Shown here: positions 17,376 through 26,998 of the stretch, piece after piece | Layout of the letters: every line of letters begins with the position of its first letter | Numbering within the stretch: position 1 is the stretch's first letter | Assembly (NCBI GenBank): GCA_963750735.1 | Contig: CAVVRY010000007.1 | Location: 124,001-188,000, forward strand | DNA length: 64,000 nucleotides | Source: JANTGF01 sp963750735 | GTDB lineage: Bacteria > Bacteroidota > Bacteroidia > Bacteroidales > VadinHA17 | Direction: 5' to 3' | Notes under the pieces: model-generated | What the model saw: the letters and a program-made list of their open reading frames with translations, nothing else | Database searches by the model: none | Told to the model about the DNA's origin: nothing | Position numbers and translations under genes: made by a program

Positions 17376-19742
17376 CTAAAAATAAATCCTGTACAAAAAC
17401 ATAGGGAAAAATCCCTGTTGGTAGTCTGTTCGTAATTCATTATTTCCTGCATCCCAAGATTGCATGAAAACATTATTTTGGTTAGTGAGATTTTGAATAT
17501 CAACAGCCCACTCCTGCTCTAGTTTTTTAGAATTAAGATGGTAACTAACTCTCAAATCCAACCTGAAATAATCTTTGTGCTTTTTTGAGTACGCTTCACT
17601 CCAATTATAAATTGCTTTGTTCTGTTCTTTAGAAGCGTTTTCATCTATTGGGATATATCTGTTCCCACCAGCAAAAACGCCTCGTAAATCAACATTCAAC
17701 CTGCTCTTTTTTTTAATCTTAAATTCATAACCACCCAAAATATTAAAAACATAGTTGTTATTGAAAGCCGAAGAGTGTGTAATCTTATTGTAGCCTTTAT
17801 AATTCGACTCAAAAAGAGATGCCGTAAATAAAAAATAATAGTTATTAGCAAAGAATTTTTCAATAGTAAGTTCTACACCAAAATTCTGCCCCATACCATT
17901 ATTTACAAGACTATCAGGTAATGAAATGTAAAAATTGGCTCCCTCATTTAAAACAGAATAATCAGGAAGTGACTTCTTAACAGGTGCATTATTTAAAAAT
18001 TGATAATACATCTCCGTATGAATGCGGAAATTTTGTCCGAACAAATAGTTATAGCCAATTACAATTTGATTACTTCGAGTAAATCCAAGTTCCCTATTTG
18101 TAAAAACGAGATCATTATTCACCTCGGTCTCAACAAAATACATCATTTTAGGCTGAACTTGGGCATGAAGTCCATAACCAAAGCTGAGAGATTGATTTTC
18201 CCTATAATTCCATTTTAATCCAACTCTGGGCTCCAGGGATTGACTTCCGTTTAAGCCAAAATACTGATAATGCAAACCTAAAGTAAAACTGAAAATATTT
18301 GAAAAATTATGCTTCCATTGTGAATATGCCTGAAATAGATTAAAATCTCCCTTAGAATTATTTTGCCGGTGAAAACGATCTTCATCACTTATATATACAC
18401 TATCAACATAATTTACAATATAATGATCAAATATTACTCCGGATACGAGCATATTTTTAGCTCCAAACTTTTTTAATAAATGTGTGGATAGACTGTATTT
18501 GTTTTCGCCGAGCTTTGAGCGATAATATTGTTTCTTGGTTTCCAATTGTTTATTAATAGAATCCAAAGCTATGGTACTATTAACTCCCTGAACAGAAAAA
18601 TTAGTTTTTAATCGTGTTGAGCTGTTAAAATAATAGAGATGGTATACGCCAATTACACCCATTTTGGAACCAAAATCAGTATCTGTGCCGGATAATCCAA
18701 AAGAAAACTCTGTGCTATCTTTTTCACTATCATAAAGCTGAATATTACTTAAGCCACCTATACCGAATATCACAAACTTCCCGGCATTTTTTGTTGGAAG
18801 GTTTACTTTAAGTGTAATATCCTGATAATCAGGAACGGAGCTACCCACAATTGACTTTAAACCAAGGGTTTTGAACAAAGCTAAGGTAGAGTACCTGTAG
18901 TCTATAAAAAACGAAGCATTGCTCTTTTTTGAAAACGGGCCCTCAATACCAAATTCAAAACCATTAAAACCAACCTGTCCTACAAATTCATATTTACGGT
19001 TATTTCCATTTCTCATCTTTAGATCAAACACCCCGGATAAAGCATTTCCGTACTCAGCAGGAAAAGCTCCAGTAAAAAAATCAGAATTGGTTAAAAGGTT
19101 ATTATTCAATATACTAATTGGCCCACCTGTGGTTCCTAATGCGCCAAAATGGTTAGGATTATATATATCAATTCCTTCCATTCTCCAAAGTAAACCCATG
19201 GGAGAGTTTCCACGAATGACTATATCATTTCGTGAGTCACCAGCACTAACAACTCCCGCGAAATTTTGTGCCATGCGTGCTGGATCACCAAAGCTCCCTG
19301 CAAAATGATTTGTTTCCTCAACTGAAAAAGAACGTCCACTTATCATGGCAAGTTTGTTTATTGTTTCATCTTTAGGCTCCTCACTCAAAATAACTACTTC
19401 TTCACCCATAAAAACTTTTTCTTCCAGTTCAATATCAAGTACTAATTCTCGGCCCGCGGATAACATCAGGTTGCCATATTCTCTTGATTTATAACCTATA
19501 TATGAGATTTGTAGGCTGACTCGCCCCAATGGAATCTCCTCCATTAAAAATGATCCATCATTTTCACTTGTTGTCCCTTTTACCGGATTGCTACCCAGAA
19601 TAATTATAGTTGCACCAGGTAAACTGGATTTTGTAACAGCATCAAGAACTGTCCCACGTATAGATTGTGTAAAATCTTCTTGTGCATATAATTGGATGCA
19701 AAAGAAAAAAGCAAATAGTATTGTATAAAAGATCCTTATCAA
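17376..19742 (-). CDS. TonB-dependent receptor with carboxypeptidase-D regulatory-like N-domain
   Basis: This is a 788-residue outer-membrane protein. Signal peptide: residues 1-20 (ending CIQLYAQ). Residues about 27-112 are the CarboxypepD_reg-like domain (GTVLDAVTKSSLPGATIII, ending SAGRELVLDIELEE). The plug domain (about 125-235) contains RGNSPMGLLWRMEGIDIYNP and NHFGALGTTGGPISILNNNL, followed by a beta-barrel that ends in the aromatic FLYRIYF. At 788 residues it is shorter than SusC proteins (about 1000), and no SusD lies nearby, so it is more likely a siderophore, cobalamin or small-ligand receptor. It starts at TTG 19742 and shares an intergenic region with the divergent ABC/RND operon. 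No TonB, ExbB or ExbD gene is present, and the substrate is unknown. Confidence 0.92.
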   Translation of the reverse strand: MIRIFYTILFAFFFCIQLYAQEDFTQSIRGTVLDAVTKSSLPGATIIILGSNPVKGTTSENDGSFLMEEIPLGRVSLQISYIGYKSREYGNLMLSAGRELVLDIELEEKVFMGEEVVILSEEPKDETINKLAMISGRSFSVEETNHFAGSFGDPARMAQNFAGVVSAGDSRNDIVIRGNSPMGLLWRMEGIDIYNPNHFGALGTTGGPISILNNNLLTNSDFFTGAFPAEYGNALSGVFDLKMRNGNNRKYEFVGQVGFNGFEFGIEGPFSKKSNASFFIDYRYSTLALFKTLGLKSIVGSSVPDYQDITLKVNLPTKNAGKFVIFGIGGLSNIQLYDSEKDSTEFSFGLSGTDTDFGSKMGVIGVYHLYYFNSSTRLKTNFSVQGVNSTIALDSINKQLETKKQYYRSKLGENKYSLSTHLLKKFGAKNMLVSGVIFDHYIVNYVDSVYISDEDRFHRQNNSKGDFNLFQAYSQWKHNFSNIFSFTLGLHYQYFGLNGSQSLEPRVGLKWNYRENQSLSFGYGLHAQVQPKMMYFVETEVNNDLVFTNRELGFTRSNQIVIGYNYLFGQNFRIHTEMYYQFLNNAPVKKSLPDYSVLNEGANFYISLPDSLVNNGMGQNFGVELTIEKFFANNYYFLFTASLFESNYKGYNKITHSSAFNNNYVFNILGGYEFKIKKKSRLNVDLRGVFAGGNRYIPIDENASKEQNKAIYNWSEAYSKKHKDYFRLDLRVSYHLNSKKLEQEWAVDIQNLTNQNNVFMQSWDAGNNELRTDYQQGFFPMFLYRIYF

Positions 19743-20088
19743 GTGAATTATTCTCGCCTATTTACTGCAAGGTACATATACTTATTATATCTTCCGTAGC
19801 GGATTAATATGTAAAATTATAAGAAAATCAAAATTATGGTAAAATCTTGGACATGCACCTAGCTAATATTCAATATCTTGAAATTGATTTCCCTGAAGTC
19901 AGCAACAAATTTTCAGGTACACATAAATTATTCAAGTTTTTTTTCGAAATTTGATGTTAAGGAAATAACATAAAATATGCAACGATTGAGTTTTTGATGC
20001 GTCTAAAAAAATATATACTAACCTGGAATTCAATTATACTCTTATATTTATTCTCCATATAAGGAAATAAATCCCTGAAGGCAAGACT
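19743..20088. promoter_or_regulatory. Divergent intergenic region between TonB receptor and ABC/RND operon
   Basis: These 346 bp contain no gene. On the minus strand, TAATTTTG (19829-19836) fits the Bacteroidota -7 consensus TAnnTTTG and would give the receptor a leader of about 80 bases; a matching -33 TTTG is not evident. On the plus strand the closest candidate is GAAATTTG around 19950, one mismatch from consensus. A divergent regulator binding here would coordinate both transcripts, but no operator repeat is obvious. Confidence 0.35.
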
Positions 20089-20967
20089 GTGGAAATAATT
20101 ATTGAAAATTTAAATAAAACCTATGCCAACGGAAATCATGCTCTCAAAGATGTTAACCTGACATTAAAAAGTGGCATTTTTGGATTACTCGGACCAAATG
20201 GAGCAGGGAAATCCACCTTGATGAAGATTTTAGTTACCCTGATGAAACCAAGCCAGGGAACTGTTACCGTTAATGGAATGGACTTACACAAAAACAGAAA
20301 ACAAGTGCGTTCCATGCTTGGATACCTACCTCAGGATTTCCGCTTCTTCTCAAAACTTAAAACTTCTGAATTCCTCGACTACGCAGCCCGTTTGGCTGGG
20401 ATGAGAAAAACAAAGGAGCGAAATATTGCAGTTGATAAAATGCTTCATGAGGTTGGACTATTCGAAGCAAGAGATCGGAAGGCAAGCAAATTATCGGGAG
20501 GAATGAAACGCCGTCTAGGTATTGCCCAGGCTTTAATTAATGACCCTAAAATAATAATAATTGATGAACCTACAACAGGGCTGGACCCGGAGGAAAGAAT
20601 ACGGTTCAGAAACTTGCTTTCAACCATAAGCACTCAGGATGTAATCATTATTTTATCTACCCATATCGTTGGTGATATTTCTAGTACCTGTAATAACATG
20701 GCCTTATTAAACAACGGCGAGTTGGCTTATGCAGGTTCACCCGATGACCTTATTAGTCAGGCTGAGGGAAGTGTTTGGCTTATTAAAGCAGATGAAAAAG
20801 AATATTGGGAAATCAATGAGAAATATCCAGTGATATCAACTATTCCATCTAAGGACGGTTGGGAGATACAAGTTGTAGCTAATACTATGGAAAAATACAA
20901 TGGGATTGAAATAAAGCCCAATTTGGAGCATGCTTATATTTACTTCATGGAAAGTAAATCGGCTTAA
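20089..20967 (+). CDS. ABC transporter ATP-binding protein
   Basis: This 292-residue soluble ATPase carries Walker A GPNGAGKST (35-43), the Q-loop in YLPQDF (about 80-83), the signature LSGGMKRR (135-142), Walker B IIIIDEPTTGLDP with Asp159/Glu160, and the H-loop STHI (His192). It belongs to the CcmA/YbhF-like ABC-2 family. Residues 205-292 form a C-terminal extension similar to that of the fused ATPase encoded at 30116-34846. Translation starts at GTG. The partner permease begins 16 bp downstream. It heads the eight-gene operon and is expected to energise the ABC-2 permease beside it, the permease at 34850-35575, or both. The matching motifs GLLGPNGAGKSTLM and ERIRFRNLL in the fused ATPase indicate paralogy. 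Confidence 0.93.
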   Translation: MEIIIENLNKTYANGNHALKDVNLTLKSGIFGLLGPNGAGKSTLMKILVTLMKPSQGTVTVNGMDLHKNRKQVRSMLGYLPQDFRFFSKLKTSEFLDYAARLAGMRKTKERNIAVDKMLHEVGLFEARDRKASKLSGGMKRRLGIAQALINDPKIIIIDEPTTGLDPEERIRFRNLLSTISTQDVIIILSTHIVGDISSTCNNMALLNNGELAYAGSPDDLISQAEGSVWLIKADEKEYWEINEKYPVISTIPSKDGWEIQVVANTMEKYNGIEIKPNLEHAYIYFMESKSA

Positions 20968-20983
20968 AAACCATAAAAAACTA

Positions 20984-23900
20984 ATGACCTCTTTTTTTTA
21001 TATACAGTCCATAGCAAAGTTTGAGGCAAAAACTTTAATAAGAAGCTGGTTCTTCAGAATTTTCGCTACTGCATCAATATTGGTTCTCTTCTTCTTCAAC
21101 CTGGTACTGGGAACCGAAATAGAACGAGAATGGGATTTTCTTGCCATTGCTGCCGGAAGGCCTTATGCCAGTATATTTATGCTAAATATTGCCCAGGCCA
21201 TAATAGCAGTATTTCTTGCCTCCGAATTCTTGCAAAGAGATAAAAAACTAGATACAACTGATGTCATTTACATACGATCAATGACGAACGGCGAGTATGT
21301 ACTTGGAAAAACATTGGGCAATCTCATTGTGTTCCTTGCAATGAATATTATTATACTGTTAATGGTATTAATCTTTAATGTGATTGCACCTGTTTCCGGA
21401 ATCGATCTGCCTGCCTATGCTTATTATGTTGGACTGATAAGCATTCCAACCCTAATTTTTATTATGGGTTTGTCATTTCTTACTATGAGTCTTATCAAAA
21501 ATCAGGCTGTTACCTTCGTCTTACTTCTTGGTTATATTGCAGTTACCTTGTTTTACTTGCAAAATAAAGTGAATTATATTTTCGACTATATGGCTTTTAA
21601 CCTGCCCCTTATGAAATCAGAATTTGTGGGGTTTAGCAATATAAATGAAATATTGATTCACAGGGGAATTTATTTATGTCTGGGCTTATCATTTATTTTT
21701 ATAACCATATTATTGTTAAAAAGACTACCACAATCAAAGTGGTTTACCAGATTCTCAATATTATTTGCAATACTCTTTCTTGGCCTTGGTTCATATCTTA
21801 CTATTCTGCATTTAAATCGTTTTAAGGTAAATGAATTGGTACGGGAAAATTATATAAAACTAAATAATGAACTTATATCAGTTCCTCTTGTTTCAGTTCT
21901 TAGTCATCATATAGAATTAATACACACTGGTGAACAAATTGAGTCAACTTCCACCATTACTGTTCAGAATAATACCGCATCAGGTATTGATGAGCTTATT
22001 TTCAACCTTAACCCGGCATTGGAAATCGGCGAAGTAAACCATAATGGACAACCAATAGAATATGAGAGAAAACTTCACATCTTACAAATATTCGCTGGAA
22101 GCAAGCTTGAAGTTGGGGATTCTATGGTACTTTCAATATCTTACAAAGGAAATATTGATGAATCATTGTGTTACCTCGATATTGATAAGGAGACCTTGAA
22201 TGAGAAGCATTCCGTTGGTTTATTTAACCTCAACAAGAAATATGCATTCCTCACTGATGAATTTGTTTTACTTATTCCTGAAGTTTCATGGTATCCAAGC
22301 AGCGGAGTTACATATAGCACAGTAAATCCAATTAGACCAAATCATGATTTTATCAGATTTACTTTAGATGTTTATACTCAGGATAGTCTTATAGCCATTT
22401 CACAGGGTAAAGAGGAAAAATTAGAAAATGGATACCGCTTTTTACCAGAGCATCCACTTAATGGTATTACACTGGTCATAGGTGATTATGAGAAAAAAAC
22501 ATCGGTAATTGATAGCACATCTTTCAGCATAGTTTTCAAAAAAGGTCATGATTTCTTTTCCAACACCCTAAAAGAAACAGCTGATACTGTTGTTAACATT
22601 GTATCAGACCGTTTTAATGACTATCAAAGGAAAATTAATTTAAAATACCCTTTTGAAAGATTTACAGTTGTTGAAGTACCGATACAATTCTTCTCTTATA
22701 GCCATATCTGGAAGGGTGGTTTCGAGCAGGTTCAACCTGAAATTACATTTTTTCCCGAAAAAGGGATGTACGTCAGAGAATCGGACCTTGAAGGAAGTGT
22801 AAAACGAGGCAAAAGAAGAGCCAGATGGTCAAAAGAAAAATTGACAGACAAGGAATATGAAGTTAGAGCATTAAATAACCTCCTTGCTGTGTTTACAAAA
22901 GAACAGGGTGACCCAAATTGGAGTCGCTCAGCCGGTGGTGATTTTCAACCCCAGGAAACGCCCAATCCATTTAACATTTATCCCAACTTTTTCAGTTATG
23001 CAAATTATCTTGATTCTGATCAGTGGCCAATAATTAACAGAATATTAGAAGCATATCTTCAGAGTTCCATCAGCGAACAACAGTATGCATGGATGAGACA
23101 ATTTTCGGGGATAAGTGAAAATGAAAGAGCTAATATTGCTCTCCAGGATTATAGTTTTGCCCAATTGTTGGGAGATCAGGAGCAAAAGCAAATAATTGAC
23201 AATATCATACAATTAAAAGGAGATGTTTTGTTCTCAATAATTCGGACTAAAGCAGGAAAAGATGAATTTGACGATTTTATTTATTCACTCGTGAAAGACA
23301 ACCGTTTTCAAAAAATAAGTTTCACCGATTTTATTACCAGTCTTCGTAGTAATTTCGGAATTGACCTTGAACTGGCAATGGAGAAGTGGTTCAACAGTAC
23401 TGATCTTCCCGGTTTTATATTTAGTCAGCCATCGGCATTAAAGGTAAAGCTGGGTGAACAAATTAAAACCATGGTTCAATTTAAGGTTACAAATGCTGAA
23501 AATACAGATGGAATAATGAAAATAGCCTTCAGATTAAGTGACAGAGGCGGTAAATCTGATGGAAGAGGGGCTTCGGAGGATAACAATGTGGTGAATAAGG
23601 TTCTTTTTTTAGAAGCCAATCAGTCAAAAGACATAAGTTACCTACTTGATGACGAACCAAGATCAATGACCGTGAATACACTGACTTCAAAAAACATACC
23701 GGTTGAGATTGAATACTCTTTCCCTACCATTGATGAGAATTATAAGATTACTGCACTTGAGTATGAGAAAGTTTCTCCTGATCCGGTAAATCCAATTCAA
23801 ATAAATGAGATTATTGTTGACAATGAGGATAAAGAATTTATTGTTGAACAGCCTTCAGCTCAGGGCTTATTAATAAAATTGCTCCAAAAAAGAGATAAAG

Positions 23901-24322
23901 AAACAGATAAATATGCAGGATTTCGAAATTGGCGGGCTCCTTTTAACTGGGCTACAACCACCAATTCTTCTTTTTACGGAAAATATATCAGATCAGCCTC
24001 TTATGTAAGGTCTGGGACAGGTGATCGAGTAGCTGTTTGGAAGGCTCCTCTTATTGGAAATGAAATCTATGATGTGTATTATTACATTGATTATCAGCAG
24101 CAAATCCAATATAGAAAAGACGATGATCCGGGGCAATATCAGTTTATAATCCATCACGACAATGGTACTGACGACCCTTCACTTTCTGTGAAAAATTCTG
24201 AACCTGGATGGAATCATCTAGGATCCTATTACTTTTCTGGAGATACTGCTGTAGTTGAGCTGTCGAATAAAACGAAAGGAAGGCAGGTTGTTGCCGATGC
24301 AATAAAATTAGTTAAGCAATAA
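20984..24322 (+). CDS. ABC-2 permease fused to M1-aminopeptidase-like domain (no HExxH) and golvesin-like domain
   Basis: I choose ATG 20984, 16 bp after the ATPase; an upstream in-frame ATG at 20930 would overlap that gene by 38 bp. The 1112-residue product has (1) residues about 1-320, an ABC-2 permease of about six helices beginning SIAKFEAKTLIRSWF; (2) residues about 325-840, an M1-peptidase-like module: a beta domain (STITVQNNTASGIDELIFNL), then a helical end with KWFNSTDLPGF. The metal-binding HExxH and the downstream Glu are not found, so this module is probably catalytically dead and may bind peptides or partners; (3) about 995-1112, a golvesin/Xly-like beta-sandwich with PGWNHLGSYYF and VVADAIKLV. 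The M1-like part is predicted outside the inner membrane, near the MFP and TolC proteins. Confidence 0.85.
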   Translation: MTSFFYIQSIAKFEAKTLIRSWFFRIFATASILVLFFFNLVLGTEIEREWDFLAIAAGRPYASIFMLNIAQAIIAVFLASEFLQRDKKLDTTDVIYIRSMTNGEYVLGKTLGNLIVFLAMNIIILLMVLIFNVIAPVSGIDLPAYAYYVGLISIPTLIFIMGLSFLTMSLIKNQAVTFVLLLGYIAVTLFYLQNKVNYIFDYMAFNLPLMKSEFVGFSNINEILIHRGIYLCLGLSFIFITILLLKRLPQSKWFTRFSILFAILFLGLGSYLTILHLNRFKVNELVRENYIKLNNELISVPLVSVLSHHIELIHTGEQIESTSTITVQNNTASGIDELIFNLNPALEIGEVNHNGQPIEYERKLHILQIFAGSKLEVGDSMVLSISYKGNIDESLCYLDIDKETLNEKHSVGLFNLNKKYAFLTDEFVLLIPEVSWYPSSGVTYSTVNPIRPNHDFIRFTLDVYTQDSLIAISQGKEEKLENGYRFLPEHPLNGITLVIGDYEKKTSVIDSTSFSIVFKKGHDFFSNTLKETADTVVNIVSDRFNDYQRKINLKYPFERFTVVEVPIQFFSYSHIWKGGFEQVQPEITFFPEKGMYVRESDLEGSVKRGKRRARWSKEKLTDKEYEVRALNNLLAVFTKEQGDPNWSRSAGGDFQPQETPNPFNIYPNFFSYANYLDSDQWPIINRILEAYLQSSISEQQYAWMRQFSGISENERANIALQDYSFAQLLGDQEQKQIIDNIIQLKGDVLFSIIRTKAGKDEFDDFIYSLVKDNRFQKISFTDFITSLRSNFGIDLELAMEKWFNSTDLPGFIFSQPSALKVKLGEQIKTMVQFKVTNAENTDGIMKIAFRLSDRGGKSDGRGASEDNNVVNKVLFLEANQSKDISYLLDDEPRSMTVNTLTSKNIPVEIEYSFPTIDENYKITALEYEKVSPDPVNPIQINEIIVDNEDKEFIVEQPSAQGLLIKLLQKRDKETDKYAGFRNWRAPFNWATTTNSSFYGKYIRSASYVRSGTGDRVAVWKAPLIGNEIYDVYYYIDYQQQIQYRKDDDPGQYQFIIHHDNGTDDPSLSVKNSEPGWNHLGSYYFSGDTAVVELSNKTKGRQVVADAIKLVKQ

Positions 24323-24364
24323 GAAATAATAAGGATAATATAGGGCAAAACAAAAGTACAACTT

Positions 24365-25867
24365 ATGAATATGAAATATATGAAAAGAAAATTCCTGGTA
24401 TCGGCCATGATTTTGATACTTTTCTGGCCAAATAAAGAGGTCACGGCGCAAACCTTGATCACACTTGATAAGTCAATTGAAATTGCAGGTCTTAACAGTC
24501 CGGACATGAAAATGTCTTTACTGAACTTGCAGAGATATGAAGAAACACTCAAGGCCCAGAGGGCTTCACTAAAATCTAAGTTTTACCTGAATGTAGCTCC
24601 AATTTCTTTTAGTCAAACCAGAGAATTCGATGACCGGTTCTCAAGTTGGTATACCAATGAAATTATTGAGACCTCTGGTACTTTTAGAATTGACCAGCCT
24701 ATCCTTCCTACGGACGGTACTATTTCCCTTGTAAACCGATTTGGCTGGCAAAAAAGCAAATCTGAGTACCAGGATAATGTAACTGAAAACCAAGCCTTTA
24801 CCAATAACCTTTCATTGGTTTATAATCAACCAGTCTTCACCTATAATAGAACCAAGCTTGAACTGAAGGAGATTGAATTAGATTACGAAAATGCCTATAT
24901 CAGTTATTCTCTTCAAAAACTGAACCTGGAAAAAAATGTCACCCAGTTCTTCTATAATGTATATATGGCGCGTTTAAACCTTGAGATTGCTTCTGCTGAA
25001 CTTGAAAACACAGAACACAGTTATGAAATAATTAACAATAAAGTTGAAGCCGGATTGGCAGCCAGGGAAGAACTTTATCAGGCTGAGGTAAACCTGGCCA
25101 CTGCAAAATCAAGTCTGCAGAACAATGAAGTTCTTCTGGCAAATGCGAAGGATGAATTTGTGCGGTTTCTGGGGATGGACCTCTATGAAGAAATAACCAT
25201 CGCGGGAGATATTTCAGAAAAACCGGTTGAGGTAAACTTAGCGAAAGCTGTTGATCATGGATTGAGCTCAAGAATGGAGCTTCGTCAGCGTGAAATAGAT
25301 ATAGAAACTTCTCAATTCCAAATGATTCGTACAAAATCCATAACTGAGTTTCGCGGTGATGTTCAGCTGTCTATTGGGTTTTTTGGGGACAATGAAAAAT
25401 TTAGCCAAATATACGATAACCCAACCCGAAGTCCACGGGTAGCTGTAGCTTTCAACATCCCGATTTTTGACTGGGGTGAGAAAAAAGCAAGAATTAAAGC
25501 ACAGGAAGCTGTTATCGCTTCTACAGAAATAAACTATGAGGAGCAGAAGAAACAAATAATAATTGATATCAGGAAAGTATACAGGAGCCTCCTAAACCAG
25601 CAAAATCAAATTGAAATTGCCAGGCAAAATGAAAAAAATGCACAGTTAACATATGAGATCAACCTGGAACGATATCAAAATGGTGACCTCACTGGTATGG
25701 ATCTAAATTTGTATCAGACGCAACTTTCGGAGAAAAAATTGGCCTATGCCCAAACACTAATAAATTATAAAATAGAATTGTTGAACATGAAAATTCAATC
25801 TCTCTACGATTTCGAGAATGGTGTGCCAATTGTTCCTTCTGAATTATTTAGTGGAAATCCCCAGTAA
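24365..25867 (+). CDS. TolC-family outer-membrane efflux channel
   Basis: This 500-residue protein has a cleavable signal (MKRKFLVSAMILILFWPNKE region, ending in TAQ). It has the two-fold repeated coiled-coil architecture of OEP/TolC proteins: LNSPDMKMSLLNLQRYEETL opens the first repeat, and YEINLERYQNGDLTGMDLNL (about 425-445) is the conserved second-repeat segment. It forms the trimeric outer-membrane duct that the periplasmic adaptor and pumps feed. It lies between the ABC permease and the membrane-fusion protein (42 and 27 bp gaps), so one TolC seems to serve both the ABC-type and the RND-type modules of this operon. Confidence 0.92.
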   Translation: MNMKYMKRKFLVSAMILILFWPNKEVTAQTLITLDKSIEIAGLNSPDMKMSLLNLQRYEETLKAQRASLKSKFYLNVAPISFSQTREFDDRFSSWYTNEIIETSGTFRIDQPILPTDGTISLVNRFGWQKSKSEYQDNVTENQAFTNNLSLVYNQPVFTYNRTKLELKEIELDYENAYISYSLQKLNLEKNVTQFFYNVYMARLNLEIASAELENTEHSYEIINNKVEAGLAAREELYQAEVNLATAKSSLQNNEVLLANAKDEFVRFLGMDLYEEITIAGDISEKPVEVNLAKAVDHGLSSRMELRQREIDIETSQFQMIRTKSITEFRGDVQLSIGFFGDNEKFSQIYDNPTRSPRVAVAFNIPIFDWGEKKARIKAQEAVIASTEINYEEQKKQIIIDIRKVYRSLLNQQNQIEIARQNEKNAQLTYEINLERYQNGDLTGMDLNLYQTQLSEKKLAYAQTLINYKIELLNMKIQSLYDFENGVPIVPSELFSGNPQ

Positions 25868-25894
25868 TTAGTTAAAAAATTAAAATATTATAAA

Positions 25895-26953
25895 ATGAAA
25901 CTTTCAGCCAGACTCATCACATTTTTTCTAATCTCATTAGCAATTCTTAGCTGCAACAGGCCCGATGAAAATGTGGATACAGAACTTGCAGTGCCTGTTT
26001 CCATTATGGATATAAAGCTTCAATCCATTGAGAAATATATTAATACTACCGGAACTGTTTACGCAACGCAGGAAACAGAGTTAATGTCAGAAATTACCGG
26101 CATTTATAAATTGGCCACAAATCCATCCACCGGAAGGCCCTTTAAACTGGGAGACCGCATCAAAGCGGGGCAAATTATTGTGGTGCTAGAAGATAAAGAA
26201 TATGAGAATGGTATTGCTATTGAATCAAAAAAATTAAATCAGGAAATTTCTGAACAAGAACACTCCAAACAAGAATCACTTTACGAAAAAGGAGGAGTTA
26301 CTCTTCGTGAACTAAGAAATTCAGAAGTTTCATATATAAGTGCTAAATATGAATATGAAAACGCCCTGTTAAGGTTGGAAAAAATGCGAATCAAGGCACC
26401 TTTCTCAGGTATAATTGTTGACCTCCCCTATTACACACCAGGAACCAGAATCGCTGCTGGACAAGCGATGGTGAAGCTAATGGATTACAAAAAAATGTAT
26501 ATGGAAATAAATCTACCGGAAAAGAACTTTCAGGATGCTCAACTGAACCAACAGGTAAGAATCACCAATTATAGCCTACCTGAGGATACCCTGTCTGGAC
26601 GAATAAGTGAACTCTCACCTGTAATTAGCACAGAAACCCGAACATTTAAAGGGAAATTATTGATTAACAATCCAGAACTAAAACTACGGCCTGGAATGTT
26701 TGTCAGAGCTGATATAGTGGTTAAACGCAATGACAGTACAGTGGTAATTCCCAAGAATCTTATCCTTTCCAGTTCAAGTGGAAACCGTGTTTTTATAGTT
26801 GACCAGGGAACAGCTTATGAGAAAAAAATTGATATTGGACTAGAAAACCAGGAAGAGGCAGAGATAATAAAAGGATTGGAAGTAAACGAAAAGCTTGTAA
26901 TTAAGGGCTATGAAACTCTGCGCGATCGTTCTAAGGTTAAAGTGATCAAATAA
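25895..26953 (+). CDS. RND efflux periplasmic adaptor (membrane-fusion protein), lipoprotein
   Basis: This 352-residue protein has a lipoprotein signal, ISLAILSC (Cys20). The barrel-sandwich hybrid domain opens with INTTGTVYATQETELMSEIT and closes with RIKAPFSGIIVDLPYYTPGT, flanking a coiled-coil hairpin (residues about 105-160). The beta-barrel follows with KMYMEINLPEKNFQDAQLNQ. This HlyD/AcrA type bridges the inner-membrane pump and TolC. The RND gene starts 45 bp downstream. Both RND pumps in the operon could share this single adaptor, because no second one occurs before 38 kb. Confidence 0.92.
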   Translation: MKLSARLITFFLISLAILSCNRPDENVDTELAVPVSIMDIKLQSIEKYINTTGTVYATQETELMSEITGIYKLATNPSTGRPFKLGDRIKAGQIIVVLEDKEYENGIAIESKKLNQEISEQEHSKQESLYEKGGVTLRELRNSEVSYISAKYEYENALLRLEKMRIKAPFSGIIVDLPYYTPGTRIAAGQAMVKLMDYKKMYMEINLPEKNFQDAQLNQQVRITNYSLPEDTLSGRISELSPVISTETRTFKGKLLINNPELKLRPGMFVRADIVVKRNDSTVVIPKNLILSSSSGNRVFIVDQGTAYEKKIDIGLENQEEAEIIKGLEVNEKLVIKGYETLRDRSKVKVIK

Positions 26954-26998
26954 AAAGATTTTAATTATGGAATATTTATATAGCACCACTTTAAGACG

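Noticed and set aside
20930..20983. Upstream ATG for the ABC-2 permease
   Set aside because: It overlaps the ATPase gene by 38 bp; the ATG at 20984 gives a better hydrophobic start and spacing.
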